From contig NZ_JAINZT010000002.1 of assembly GCF_020166515.1 (NCBI RefSeq), positions 434,001 through 498,000 of the forward strand: a stretch of 64,000 nucleotides of DNA, given 5' to 3'. A program made the translations under genes and the position numbers. The notes under the pieces are model-generated. The model searched no databases. It worked only from the letters and a program-made list of their open reading frames with translations, and had not been told where the DNA came from. Of this stretch, positions 43,236-51,826 are shown in pieces. Within the stretch, counting starts at the first letter, position 1, and every line of letters starts with the position of its first letter. The stretch is from Robertkochia flava (GTDB taxonomy: Bacteria; Bacteroidota; Bacteroidia; Flavobacteriales; Flavobacteriaceae).

Positions 43236-43592
43236 ATGAGATACATTGTTTTAACATTCGCGATGCTTTTTTCTGTAGTGGTTCTTGCGCAGCAGGAAAA
43301 CAAGCCTAAATATGAAGTTGAAGGAGATATGGTAAAAGCTACCTATTATCACGACAATGGAGTTGTGGCGCAAACGGGGTATTACCTCGACGGAAAGTTA
43401 CAAGGACAATGGAAAGCTTTTGACAAGGACGGGAACAAGATCGCAATGGGCACCTATGAAAAAGGGGCGAAGGTCGGAAAATGGTTCTTCTGGAATGAAG
43501 AAGCATTAAATGAGGTGAACTACGATGACAGTCGTATCGTTAGTGTGACCCAATGGAACAATGCCAATCCCATCGTGATCAATCAGGAATAG
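43236..43592 (+). CDS. Secreted MORN-like repeat protein (often mis-named)
   Basis: 118 residues with a signal peptide (VLTFAMLFSVVVLAQ). The mature part has three MORN_2-type units: KATYYHDNGVVAQTGYYLDG, KLQGQWKAFDKDGNKIAMGT and AKVGKWFFWNEEALNEVNYD, like YwqK-type antitoxin repeats. Such small proteins beside nadD in Flavobacteriaceae are often labelled nicotinic acid mononucleotide adenyltransferase in databases; nothing in this sequence supports that enzyme. Periplasmic, role unknown. Own promoter and terminator. Confidence 0.75.
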   Translation: MRYIVLTFAMLFSVVVLAQQENKPKYEVEGDMVKATYYHDNGVVAQTGYYLDGKLQGQWKAFDKDGNKIAMGTYEKGAKVGKWFFWNEEALNEVNYDDSRIVSVTQWNNANPIVINQE

Positions 43593-43614
43593 GATCAAAC
43601 AAAATAGTAAATAG

Positions 43615-43640
43615 AAGCCCGGTATTTCCGGGCTTTTTTT
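43615..43640 (+). terminator. Terminator of the MORN-repeat gene
   Basis: AAGCCCGG-TATTT-CCGGGCTT followed by T-run to 43640. Confidence 0.92.
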
Positions 43641-43703
43641 ATGGAAACATCCAGCTGTTCTCCGGGGGATCCGGGGTAATGATTCCGATAGCCAACAATT
43701 TCG

Positions 43704-43711
43704 TATTTTTG
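43704..43711 (+). promoter_or_regulatory. Predicted -7 element of the yicC-gmk-nadD operon
   Basis: TATTTTTG (then C), full consensus, 19 bases before the yicC ATG at 43731. Confidence 0.55.
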
Positions 43712-43730
43712 CTCTAATTAAACAGAAAGC

Positions 43731-44603
43731 ATGATCCATTCGATGACCGGATTCGGGAAGAGCGTCAGGCAGCTTCCCTCCAAAAAGATCACCATTGAAC
43801 TTAAATCCCTTAACAGCAAATCTCTGGACCTCAATGCGAGGATCCCTTCCAACTATCGGGAGAAGGAATTGCAAATGCGCAGGCTCATCGCAGACAGCCT
43901 GCAAAGAGGAAAGGTGGATTTCAACCTGTACATTGAGATCACGGGAGAAGAAACGACCACTGCTGTCAATAAAGGGGTGGTAAGGGAGTATGTACAGCAA
44001 TTGATGGATGTATTTCCCGACCTGGCCGACGAGAGCGCGCGGGTGGAGATGATGAAGATGGCGGTTCGGATGCCCGATGCCCTGAAAACGGAAAGGGATG
44101 AGATCGATGAAGAAGAGTTCAATATTATCCTGGCTTCCCTGGAAGAGGCTCTGGAGCAGATCACAGAATTTCGTTTGCAGGAAGGAAAGGCCCTGGAAAA
44201 CGACTTCAGATCGCGGGTAAGCACCATACGAAGTTTGCTGGAAAAAGTGAAGGAGATCGATCCCGAACGCACCGAAGCTATTCGCACCCGGCTGGAGAAT
44301 GCGGTTGCCGATCTCAAAGAAAATGTGGATGAGAACCGCTTTGAACAGGAGTTGATCTATTACCTGGAGAAATTTGATATCACCGAAGAAAAGGTGCGCC
44401 TGGAAAACCACCTGAATTATTTTGATGAAAGCCTTGATTCTGATGATTCCAACGGGAAGAAGCTTGGGTTTATATGCCAGGAGATAGGAAGGGAGATCAA
44501 TACCATTGGTTCTAAGGCCAATTATGCGCCTATGCAGCAGGTGGTGGTACAGATGAAGGATGAACTCGAAAAGATAAAGGAACAAGTTTTAAACGTATTA
44601 TAG
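43731..44603 (+). CDS. YicC/YloC-family endoribonuclease
   Basis: 290 residues. IHSMTGFGKSVRQLPSKKIT and ELKSLNSKSLDLNARIPSNY are the N-terminal YicC_N motifs; the DUF1732 C-terminus FDITEEKVRLENHLNYFDES, GKKLGFICQEIGREINTIGS and the final QVVVQMKDELEKIKEQVLNV are complete. Family members are RNases that act on mRNA or sRNA. The classic neighbour, guanylate kinase, starts 9 bases downstream. Confidence 0.95.
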   Translation: MIHSMTGFGKSVRQLPSKKITIELKSLNSKSLDLNARIPSNYREKELQMRRLIADSLQRGKVDFNLYIEITGEETTTAVNKGVVREYVQQLMDVFPDLADESARVEMMKMAVRMPDALKTERDEIDEEEFNIILASLEEALEQITEFRLQEGKALENDFRSRVSTIRSLLEKVKEIDPERTEAIRTRLENAVADLKENVDENRFEQELIYYLEKFDITEEKVRLENHLNYFDESLDSDDSNGKKLGFICQEIGREINTIGSKANYAPMQQVVVQMKDELEKIKEQVLNVL

Positions 44604-44612
44604 CACGGTATT

Positions 44613-45227
44613 ATGGAGGAGAGCCAGAAAGGCGGAAAGCTCATCATATTTTCAGCCCCTTCCGGGAGTGGAAAAACTACGATCGTAAAACATTTACTGC
44701 AACACCCGGAACTGAACCTGGCCTTTTCCATTTCGGCCACTTCCAGAGCTCCACGGGGAGAGGAAAAAGACGGAGAACATTACTATTTTCTCTCTGCCAG
44801 AGCGTTTAAAGACCATATTAAGGCAGGCGACTTTCTGGAGTGGGAAGAGGTCTACAGGGATAACTTCTACGGCACCCTGAAAAGTGAGGTGGAACGGTTG
44901 TGGGCCGAGGGGAAGAACGTTATTTTTGATATCGATGTAGCCGGAGGATTGCGCATCAAGAAGAAGTTTCCGGAACGGACCCTGGCGGTGTTCGTAAAGC
45001 CCCCAAGTGTGGACGAGTTGAAAAGACGACTTAAAAAGCGCAAGACCGAAAGCGAAGACCGGATCAATATGCGTATAGCCAAAGCTTCTGTGGAACTGGC
45101 TACTGCACCCCAATTCGATACCATCATTAAAAATTACGACCTGGATACTGCCAAACAGGAGGCCTACGATCTGGTGGCGAACTTTATAGGACTCACCCAA
45201 CAGGCCGGAAAGCAGGAAAACGAATAG
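44613..45227 (+). CDS. gmk: Guanylate kinase
   Basis: 204 residues, phosphorylates GMP to GDP. FSAPSGSGKTTIVKHLL is the P-loop, ISATSRAPRGEEKDGEHYYF the GMP-binding region and FLEWEEVYRDNFYGTLKSEV the lid; VIFDIDVAGGLRIKKKFPE and RLKKRKTESEDRINMRI complete the fold. Operon with yicC and nadD. Confidence 0.97.
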   Translation: MEESQKGGKLIIFSAPSGSGKTTIVKHLLQHPELNLAFSISATSRAPRGEEKDGEHYYFLSARAFKDHIKAGDFLEWEEVYRDNFYGTLKSEVERLWAEGKNVIFDIDVAGGLRIKKKFPERTLAVFVKPPSVDELKRRLKKRKTESEDRINMRIAKASVELATAPQFDTIIKNYDLDTAKQEAYDLVANFIGLTQQAGKQENE

Positions 45228-45247
45228 CGCAATAATTTCTCGGGATC

Positions 45248-45829
45248 ATGAAAAAGGTTGGCCTTTATTTCGGAACGTTCAATCCGATCCATATCGGGCA
45301 TCTCATCATAGCCAATTATATGGCCGAATTCAGTGATATGGATGAGGTATGGCTCATGGTAACCCCCCACAACCCTTTTAAGAAAAAGAAAACCCTCCTG
45401 GACGACCGTCATCGGTATGAACTGGTATACCGGGCAACCGAACCCTATCCGAAGCTCAAACCCAGCGATGCTGAATTTGGATTGCCACAACCCAGTTATA
45501 CGGTGCATACCCTGGCCCATCTGGAAGAGAAATACCCGGATATCGAATTTGCACTGATCATGGGGGAAGATAATCTGCACCATCTCCATAAGTGGAAAAA
45601 CCACGATGTGATCCTCAGGCGACACGATATCTTTGTCTATCCCCGTTTACACGGACAGCAAACCGATGCCCGCTTTGACCATCACCCCCGGATCAAAAGA
45701 CTGGATGCCCCGGTGATGGAGTTGTCCTCCACCTTTATCCGCGAGGCCATAGCAAAGGGAAAGGATATACGCCCTATGCTCCCGCATCCCGTATGGCAAT
45801 ATATTGATGAGATGAATTTTTATCGCTAG
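45248..45829 (+). CDS. nadD: Nicotinate-nucleotide adenylyltransferase
   Basis: 193 residues. Adenylates nicotinate mononucleotide in NAD synthesis. YFGTFNPIHIGHLIIANYMA holds the HIGH nucleotide-binding motif, MVTPHNPFKKKKTLLDDRHR the substrate loop and MELSSTFIREAIAKGKDIRP the SSTxIR motif. Last gene of the yicC operon. The real nadD here argues against the adenylyltransferase label often given to the MORN protein. Confidence 0.95.
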   Translation: MKKVGLYFGTFNPIHIGHLIIANYMAEFSDMDEVWLMVTPHNPFKKKKTLLDDRHRYELVYRATEPYPKLKPSDAEFGLPQPSYTVHTLAHLEEKYPDIEFALIMGEDNLHHLHKWKNHDVILRRHDIFVYPRLHGQQTDARFDHHPRIKRLDAPVMELSSTFIREAIAKGKDIRPMLPHPVWQYIDEMNFYR

Positions 45830-45947
45830 ATCAAGGGGGTGGATTTTTAGTTCAGAAGCTGCCTTTCCTGATAGTTTAAGGATGGGGAGAGCAAGCGATT
45901 TGGTTAGGGTGGAAACCCGGACCCCGGGCAGGAATTGCTAATAACCT

Positions 45948-46096
45948 AAAAAAAGAACCGCCCTTATTAATAAATAAGAGCGGTTCTGCAACTAAATAAC
46001 CAACCAAAAAATCAACTAACTAAATTATTCAGATCCTCTGCATGATCCGGGAGTTCTCGTTCTCTTTTTCCCGGGGAAGTTACTGCAGAGGGATCT
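45948..46096 (-). ncRNA. Candidate small RNA (minus strand), unverified
   Basis: Read on the minus strand: a long stem-loop whose outer arms are 46084-46096 and 46031-46042 (12 pairs, one bulge) with an inner stem CCGGGA/TCCCGG (46047-46052 with 46069-46074); a ~45-base single-stranded A/U-rich linker; then AGAACCGC-CTTATT hairpin (45954-45987, one mismatch) running into T7 (45948-45954), an intrinsic terminator. No gene lies upstream on this strand for more than 1 kb. This is the usual plan of a ~150-nt sRNA. No clear consensus promoter was found, and the family is not recognised. Confidence 0.35.
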
Positions 46097-46329
46097 TCCG
46101 ATTCTCTTTTTTATCTAACGCCTGTATTTCATCAAACATTGTACAGGGAAGTCATAATCTCATGTTAAAGTTTTCAGGCCAATCCTTCTGCCTTCAATTG
46201 GTTATCGGGATTTTAGGATATTAGGCCGGACCTTTTCTGCAACATGTCTTTGAACGGCTTCACTTAACTACTTTTCAACCTTCGTGCCAAAATGATGGGG
46301 GATCTGCCCGGCAATTGAATTTTAACATG

Positions 46330-46337
46330 TATTTTTG
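46330..46337 (+). promoter_or_regulatory. Predicted -7 element of gpsA
   Basis: TATTTTTG, full consensus, 23 bases before the ATG at 46361. Confidence 0.5.
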
Positions 46338-46360
46338 AGACAACATATTTACAGAGACAC

Positions 46361-47362
46361 ATGGAGAACACGGCAAAAGTGGCGGTATTCGGAGGAGGTA
46401 GCTGGGCCACGGCAATTGTAAAAATGTTAAGCGAAAACCTCCATGAGATTGGGTGGTACATGCGTAGCGTATATGCTAAGGAGCATATCTTAAATCAGCA
46501 GCATAACCCCAATTATCTCAGTTCCGTAGAGTTTCATACCGAACAACTTCGGTTGAGTAATGATATCAATGAAACAGCTGCATGGGCTGATATTCTCATC
46601 TTCGCCATACCCAGTGCCTTTCTTAAGGAAGAGCTCGACCGGCTTACGGTTTCCCTTGAGGATAAAGTGGTATTCTCTGCCATTAAAGGGATCGTTCCGG
46701 AAACCGGACAGATCGTAGGCGAATTTTTCAACGAACATTACCAGGTACCCATAGATGCCATCGGGGTGATCACCGGGCCTTGCCATGCCGAAGAGGTGGC
46801 CCTGGAACGACTTTCTTACCTTACCGTAGCTTGTTTTGATAAAGCCAGAGCTGAAGAAGTGGCCGGCTACCTCTCCAGTGATTATATTAAAACCAAGATC
46901 AGTGATGATATTATTGGAACCGAATATGCGGCAGTCTTAAAGAATATCTACGCCATTGCAGCGGGTATTGCCCATGGTCTGGGATATGGAGATAATTTTC
47001 AGGCAGTTTTAATGAGCAATGCCATACGAGAGACTCGGAGGTTTATTAAACGTATCCATAAGATGAAACGGAATATCAATAATTCGGCCTACCTGGGCGA
47101 TCTTTTGGTTACGGGATATTCGGTATTTTCCCGAAACAGAATGTTCGGAAATATGATCGGTAAGGGCTATACCGTAAAAAGTGCCATGATGGAGATGAAT
47201 ATGATTGCAGAGGGATATTATGCCACAAAAAGTGCATATGCCATCGCAAAAAAATATAAGCGTAAATCAAAAACTCCTATTCTTGATGCCGTATACCAGG
47301 TACTCTACGAAGGGAAAGATCCGATGCCCATCTTTAAAAAGCTCACGGATAAGCTCGATTAA
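46361..47362 (+). CDS. gpsA: NAD(P)H-dependent glycerol-3-phosphate dehydrogenase
   Basis: 333 residues; reduces dihydroxyacetone phosphate to sn-glycerol-3-phosphate for phospholipids. VAVFGGGSWATAIVKMLSEN is the Rossmann motif, VIFSAIKGI-type FSAIKGIVPETG, ITGPCHAEEVALERLSYLTV and EYAAVLKNIYAIAAGIAHGL (catalytic Lys) follow. Its last 4 bases overlap the end of glpD on the opposite strand. Confidence 0.95.
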   Translation: MENTAKVAVFGGGSWATAIVKMLSENLHEIGWYMRSVYAKEHILNQQHNPNYLSSVEFHTEQLRLSNDINETAAWADILIFAIPSAFLKEELDRLTVSLEDKVVFSAIKGIVPETGQIVGEFFNEHYQVPIDAIGVITGPCHAEEVALERLSYLTVACFDKARAEEVAGYLSSDYIKTKISDDIIGTEYAAVLKNIYAIAAGIAHGLGYGDNFQAVLMSNAIRETRRFIKRIHKMKRNINNSAYLGDLLVTGYSVFSRNRMFGNMIGKGYTVKSAMMEMNMIAEGYYATKSAYAIAKKYKRKSKTPILDAVYQVLYEGKDPMPIFKKLTDKLD

Positions 47363-49023
47363 ACCCTGTCGAAGCTAAAGTTGGAGTGTTCTTCTATTGC
47401 GTGCTCCAGGTCGGCGGCCATGTCTTCCAGGGTGGAAGGGTCTGCCCCGAACTTAACTCCGTAATCCTTCAGGATGATTCCCATATGCTTTCGGACACTT
47501 TCTATCTGAAAGTACATTCTTCCTGTTCTTCGGATAAAAAAATCAAAGGGATTAAGGATCATTTCTTTTCTCGCACAGAAATCAAATTCGGCCCGGATCA
47601 TACGCTCTTCCGGTTCTCCCGTGGTGATGTTATTGTAGATCTCCAGGATCTCTTCTGTTTGCTTACCGTAGGTGTGCACCAGGTAGCGGGCGTCATGAAG
47701 GTCGAATTTATCTCCGGTCAGGAGGTTGTGAATTTTATGCTCATATTCCTGAACTTCCTTATATCCACCCTTCCAGGGCCCTCCGCAAAGGGCGATCTTT
47801 TCTGTGATGCAGGCTGAAAAGGTTTTGTCGTGTTGTTCCTTAAACTTTTCGGTGACCCGGTTCACCACCCGTTCAGCCATTTTACGGTACCCTGTGAGTT
47901 TCCCTCCGGCGATACTGATCAACCCACTGTCTGAGGTAAAGATCTCATCCTTCCGGCTGAGTTCGGAAGGCGATTTGCCCTCTTCGTGAATTAGCGGGCG
48001 CAGACCTGCCCAGCTTGAAATAATATCCTCCATCTCCAGATTGATCTTCGGGAACATATTGTTTACAGCCGAAATGAGATAGATAGCATCTGCTACATCG
48101 GTATGGATATCGTCTTTGTTGTCGTTGTAGTTGGTGTCTGTAGTACCCACATAGGTGATGCGCCCCCTGGGTATGGCAAAAATCATACGGCCGTCGGGGA
48201 CATCAAAGTAGACCGATTGTTTTACCGGGAGTTTCTCGTAGGGAAATACCAGGTGCACCCCTTTGGTAAGGTGGAGTTGTTTTCCCTTTTTAGATCGGTT
48301 CAGACTTCTCAGTTCATCTACCCAGGGTCCTGCAGCATTGATCACATAGCTGCCGTTGATCTTTATTTCCTTTTTGGTTAATTCATCCCTGCCGATAACC
48401 CCGCATACCTGCTCTTCCTGGTATAGAAACTCGCTTACCTTCATATAATTAATGGCGGTGGCATCATATTCCAGGGCCTTTTTGATATTTTCAAGAGTCA
48501 ACCGGGCGTCATCGGAGCGGTATTCGGCATAATATCCCGCTCCTTTAAGAGGAGTATCCGGCAAGAGGGGTTCCTTTTCCATCGCCTCATCTTTCTCCAG
48601 CATGCGGCGTTGATCATCGCCCTCTACCTGGGCCAGGATGTCGTAAACTTTCAGTCCGATGGAGGTGAGCCATTTTCCATAGGACCCGTGCTCGATCAGG
48701 GGAAGAAGCATTTTCTCCGGAAGCACAAGGTGTGGAGCTAACTGATGTACGATGGCTCTTTCTGATCCTACTTCCTTTACCAGCCAAAAATCAAATTGCT
48801 TGAGATAGCGCAGTCCGCCATGAATAAGTTTGGTGGATTTACTGCTGGTTCCGGAGGCAAAATCTCCCTTTTCAAGTAACAGGGTCTTTAGTCCCCTTGA
48901 GGCCGCATCCAGCAGGATCCCTGCTCCGGTTATGCCCCCTCCGATCACGATGAGGTCGTAGTGGGTGTTTGGGAGAGGTTTCAACAGTTCATCTCGTTTC
49001 AGATTGGTGAATCTTTCTTTCAT
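47359..49023 (-). CDS. glpD: Aerobic glycerol-3-phosphate dehydrogenase
   Basis: 554 residues; FAD-dependent oxidation of glycerol-3-phosphate with electrons passed to quinone at the inner membrane. DLIVIGGGITGAGILLDAAS is the FAD motif; LLLEKGDFASGTSSKSTKLI and HGGLRYLKQFDFWLVKEVGS are family-specific; ISIAGGKLTGYRKMAERVVN lies near the flavin, and the C-terminal DAO_C domain runs from about 400. Eleven bases after glpK, so one operon. No glpF or regulator gene is present here. Confidence 0.95.
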   Translation of the reverse strand: MKERFTNLKRDELLKPLPNTHYDLIVIGGGITGAGILLDAASRGLKTLLLEKGDFASGTSSKSTKLIHGGLRYLKQFDFWLVKEVGSERAIVHQLAPHLVLPEKMLLPLIEHGSYGKWLTSIGLKVYDILAQVEGDDQRRMLEKDEAMEKEPLLPDTPLKGAGYYAEYRSDDARLTLENIKKALEYDATAINYMKVSEFLYQEEQVCGVIGRDELTKKEIKINGSYVINAAGPWVDELRSLNRSKKGKQLHLTKGVHLVFPYEKLPVKQSVYFDVPDGRMIFAIPRGRITYVGTTDTNYNDNKDDIHTDVADAIYLISAVNNMFPKINLEMEDIISSWAGLRPLIHEEGKSPSELSRKDEIFTSDSGLISIAGGKLTGYRKMAERVVNRVTEKFKEQHDKTFSACITEKIALCGGPWKGGYKEVQEYEHKIHNLLTGDKFDLHDARYLVHTYGKQTEEILEIYNNITTGEPEERMIRAEFDFCARKEMILNPFDFFIRRTGRMYFQIESVRKHMGIILKDYGVKFGADPSTLEDMAADLEHAIEEHSNFSFDRV

Positions 49024-49034
49024 TTGCTCTCATT

Positions 49035-50522
49035 TTAATGGTTCAGCCAGTTCCTTGTTCGGGATATGGCTTTTTGCCACCCCTTGTAAAGGGCTTTTCG
49101 CTCCTTTCCTGTGATCAGGGGAGCGAAGATCTTTTCTATCCTTTTATTGTTTCTTATTTGTTCCAGGTCCCATAGGTCCAGGGCGTAGGCAGCCAGAGAT
49201 GCAGCTCCCATAGCGGTGCTTTCCACCGATTTGTGACGGATCACCTCACAGTTAAGGATATCTGCCTGGAATTGCATCAGGTAATTATTTGCGCTGGCCC
49301 CACCGTCTACCTTCAGGGTGGCCAGGCTGGTGTTTGAGTCCTTTTGCATGGCGTCGAGAATGTCCTTGGTCTGGTAAGCCAGGCTGTCCAGTGTAGCCCT
49401 TGTAATATGAGGGATGCCCGTATCTCTGCTGAGTCCGAAAATGGCACCCCGGGCGTACATATCCCAATAAGGAGCCCCCAGCCCTGCAAAGGCGGGAACC
49501 ACGTATACGGGGTTTTCAGTTTTCAGTTTTTTGGCGATCTTTTCAGAATCAGCGGAGTCTTCGAAAAATTTTAATTCGTCACGAAGCCATTGTACGGCGG
49601 CACCTGCTATAAAGATGCTTCCTTCCAGGGCGTAGTAGATCTTATTATCGATGCCCCAGGCTATGGTGGTTAAGAGCCCGTTTTTGGAGGTGGTGATCTC
49701 CTCTCCGGTATTCATGAGCATAAAACACCCGGTACCATAGGTGTTCTTTGCCTCTCCTGCCCTGAAACACCCCTGCCCGAAAAGGGCAGCCTGCTGGTCG
49801 CCCGCGATCCCCATGATGGGAATGGCATGTCCTGCAATTTCGATATCGCCAAAATGTCCTGCACAAGGACGTACTTCAGGTGCCATCTCTAAGGGAATCT
49901 CCAGTTTTTCAAACAGGTAAGGGTCCCATTTTAACTCCCGGATATTATAGAGCATGGTCCTGGAAGCATTGGTGTAATCGGTAACGTGATGCTGTTGTTT
50001 GGTGAGATTCCGGACGAGCCAGCTGTCTATGGTTCCAAAACACAATTCGCCATTTTCTGCAAGGCCGCGGGCTTCTTTTACATGATCGAGCACCCATCTT
50101 ACCTTGGTGGCCGAAAAATATGAGTCAATAAGAAGACCTGTGTTTTTATTGACGTACTCCGAAAGTCCTTCTTCCTTTAGCCGGTCACAAAGAGCGGCCG
50201 TACGTTTATCCTGCCAGACGATGGCATTATGAATGGCTTTTCCCGTGGTCCGGTTCCAGACCACGGTGGTTTCCCGCTGATTGGTGATTCCAATAGCTTT
50301 TACCTGTTCAGGAGCGATGTCATTGTCCCGGAGAAGGGATTCAAGGACGTCCCTTTGGGTACTTAAAATTTCCTCCGGATCGTGTTCCACCCAGCCGGGA
50401 TGAGGAAAGTATTGCCGGAATTCCTTTTGCTTCATTCCCCTGATCTTACCTTTTAGATCAACGAGGAGGGCTCTTGAGCTCGTAGTTCCCTGGTCCAGGG
50501 CTACGATATACTCTTTATTCAT
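49035..50522 (-). CDS. glpK: Glycerol kinase
   Basis: 495 residues, FGGY family. YIVALDQGTTSSRALLVDLK at the N-terminus, IGITNQRETTVVWNRTTGKA, IVWQDKRTAALCDRLKEEGL, GIAGDQQAALFGQGCFRAGE and DGGASANNYLMQFQADILNC are complete GlpK motifs. Phosphorylates glycerol for GlpD. A near-consensus minus-strand -7 (TATCTTTA, around 50543-50550) precedes it. Confidence 0.96.
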   Translation of the reverse strand: MNKEYIVALDQGTTSSRALLVDLKGKIRGMKQKEFRQYFPHPGWVEHDPEEILSTQRDVLESLLRDNDIAPEQVKAIGITNQRETTVVWNRTTGKAIHNAIVWQDKRTAALCDRLKEEGLSEYVNKNTGLLIDSYFSATKVRWVLDHVKEARGLAENGELCFGTIDSWLVRNLTKQQHHVTDYTNASRTMLYNIRELKWDPYLFEKLEIPLEMAPEVRPCAGHFGDIEIAGHAIPIMGIAGDQQAALFGQGCFRAGEAKNTYGTGCFMLMNTGEEITTSKNGLLTTIAWGIDNKIYYALEGSIFIAGAAVQWLRDELKFFEDSADSEKIAKKLKTENPVYVVPAFAGLGAPYWDMYARGAIFGLSRDTGIPHITRATLDSLAYQTKDILDAMQKDSNTSLATLKVDGGASANNYLMQFQADILNCEVIRHKSVESTAMGAASLAAYALDLWDLEQIRNNKRIEKIFAPLITGKERKALYKGWQKAISRTRNWLNH

Positions 50523-50569
50523 AAATAGTACGGGTTTTCCTTAAAGATACAGGAAAGCCCCTAATATTC

Positions 50570-50600
50570 AAAAAATTACCCGGCCATGGGACCGGGTAAT
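50570..50600 (-). terminator. Terminator of the isoaspartyl peptidase gene
   Basis: Minus strand ATTACCCGG-(8)-CCGGGTAAT followed by T-run; 9 bases past the peptidase stop codon and upstream of the glpK start. Confidence 0.88.
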
Positions 50601-50608
50601 TCGCTGTA

Positions 50609-51670
50609 TTATTTCTCGTAAATACCGATGTTGAGCTGACCTTCAGAATCAATACTGGCCCGGTACATGCCCGGGGTGTTGAACTCCATGGAGATCTCTC
50701 CACTCTTATCGATGGCAATGATACCTCCGGTACCTCCCATGGCGGTAAGTTTATCCTGGATGACTTCTTTGGAGGCCTGCTGCAGTGGAATCTTCTGGTA
50801 TTCCATTTTGGCGGCAATGTCATAGGCAACCACTCCGCGGATGAAATATTCTCCCCATCCGGTTGAAGATACTGCACAACTCACGTTGTTGGCGTAGGTT
50901 CCTGCTCCGATGATCGGGGCATCTCCGATACGGTTATAGCGCTTGTTGGTCATTCCCCCGGTTGAGGTTCCTGCAGCGAGGTTTCCGTTTTTATCAAGGG
51001 CAACACATCCAACGGTACCGTACTTGGAATTTTTAATGAAAGGATCGTAAAAAGCAGCCTGTCCGTCATGGTCAAGTTCGACCTTTTCTCTTTCAATAGC
51101 TCTTTTTAAAGACTCCATTCTGCGTTCGGTGTAAAAGTAGTCCGGGTCTACCATTTCCAGGCCCTGTTCCTGTGCAAAAGCTTCAGCGCCGGTTCCGGAT
51201 AACATCACGTGTTCAGATTTTTCCATCACCGTACGCGCAAGCTGAATCGGACTTTTTACCCTGCTGATGCCCGAAACGGCACCTGCATTCAGGTCTTTCC
51301 CATTCATGATGGAAGCATCGAGTTCATTTTTCCCCTCATGAGTGAAAACTGCTCCGATCCCGGCGTTGAATAGAGGGGATTCTTCCATGACCTGTATAGC
51401 GGCGATCACTGCATCCAGGCTTTCGCCTCCCTCTTCCAGGACTTTGTATCCTGCGGTTACGGCCTCTTCCAGCTTTTCCTTGTAAGCAGCTTCCTGTTCG
51501 GCGGTCATGTTTTCCTTTAATATGGTTCCGGCACCACCGTGAATTACGATCCCGATAGGAGGTTTTTCAGAAACCGGTTTGGTTGCTTCCTGTTCTGCTG
51601 CAGGTTGCGTTTCGGTTTGTTTGCAACTGATAATCAGTAACATAAGAACGAAAAAATTGACAAATTTCAT
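50609..51670 (-). CDS. Isoaspartyl peptidase / L-asparaginase, lipoprotein form
   Basis: 353 residues. Lipoprotein signal (LMLLIISC, Cys16). N-terminal nucleophile fold: IGIVIHGGAGTILKENMTAE, GGESLDAVIAAIQVMEESPL and NAGIGAVFTHEGKNELDASI in the alpha chain; autocleavage before Thr in KYGTVGCVALDKNGNLAAGT creates the catalytic threonine, followed by STGGMTNKRYNRIGDAPIIG. Removes isoaspartyl residues from peptides or hydrolyses asparagine, here probably in the periplasm as a membrane-anchored enzyme. Monocistronic. Confidence 0.94.
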   Translation of the reverse strand: MKFVNFFVLMLLIISCKQTETQPAAEQEATKPVSEKPPIGIVIHGGAGTILKENMTAEQEAAYKEKLEEAVTAGYKVLEEGGESLDAVIAAIQVMEESPLFNAGIGAVFTHEGKNELDASIMNGKDLNAGAVSGISRVKSPIQLARTVMEKSEHVMLSGTGAEAFAQEQGLEMVDPDYFYTERRMESLKRAIEREKVELDHDGQAAFYDPFIKNSKYGTVGCVALDKNGNLAAGTSTGGMTNKRYNRIGDAPIIGAGTYANNVSCAVSSTGWGEYFIRGVVAYDIAAKMEYQKIPLQQASKEVIQDKLTAMGGTGGIIAIDKSGEISMEFNTPGMYRASIDSEGQLNIGIYEK

Positions 51671-51826
51671 GGACTTTCTTTATTTTTCTGTTAAAAATGA
51701 CTAAGTTAGTTCTTTCACTTTCTTATTGAAAATTATCTGCTCCTTTTTCAGACAGACTTAACTACTTATTTCACCCCAATTTTGGAGTCCCCATTCTGAA
51801 CATGTACTTGTTAATTCTGACAGGTA

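Larger units (their letters stand above)
45830..46360. other. 530-bp gene-free, structure-rich intergenic region
   Basis: No credible protein: the longest frames (46042-46224 plus, 46264-46461 minus) look random or overlap gpsA. It contains the strong hairpin and long stem-loop described as a possible ncRNA, an A-rich linker with CTAA/CCAACC repeats (45990-46025), and a patch at 45886-45945 in which segments AGCAA/TTGCT and GGTTA/TAACC pair in a crossed order. The last 30 bases hold the gpsA -7 element. Confidence 0.6.

Noticed and set aside
43506-44585. 359-codon minus-strand frame
   Set aside because: Antisense to yicC, whose motifs are complete.
46042-46224. 60-codon plus-strand frame in the nadD-gpsA gap
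   Set aside because: Starts inside the long stem-loop; Ser/Phe-rich without similarity I can see, and structure explains the region better.
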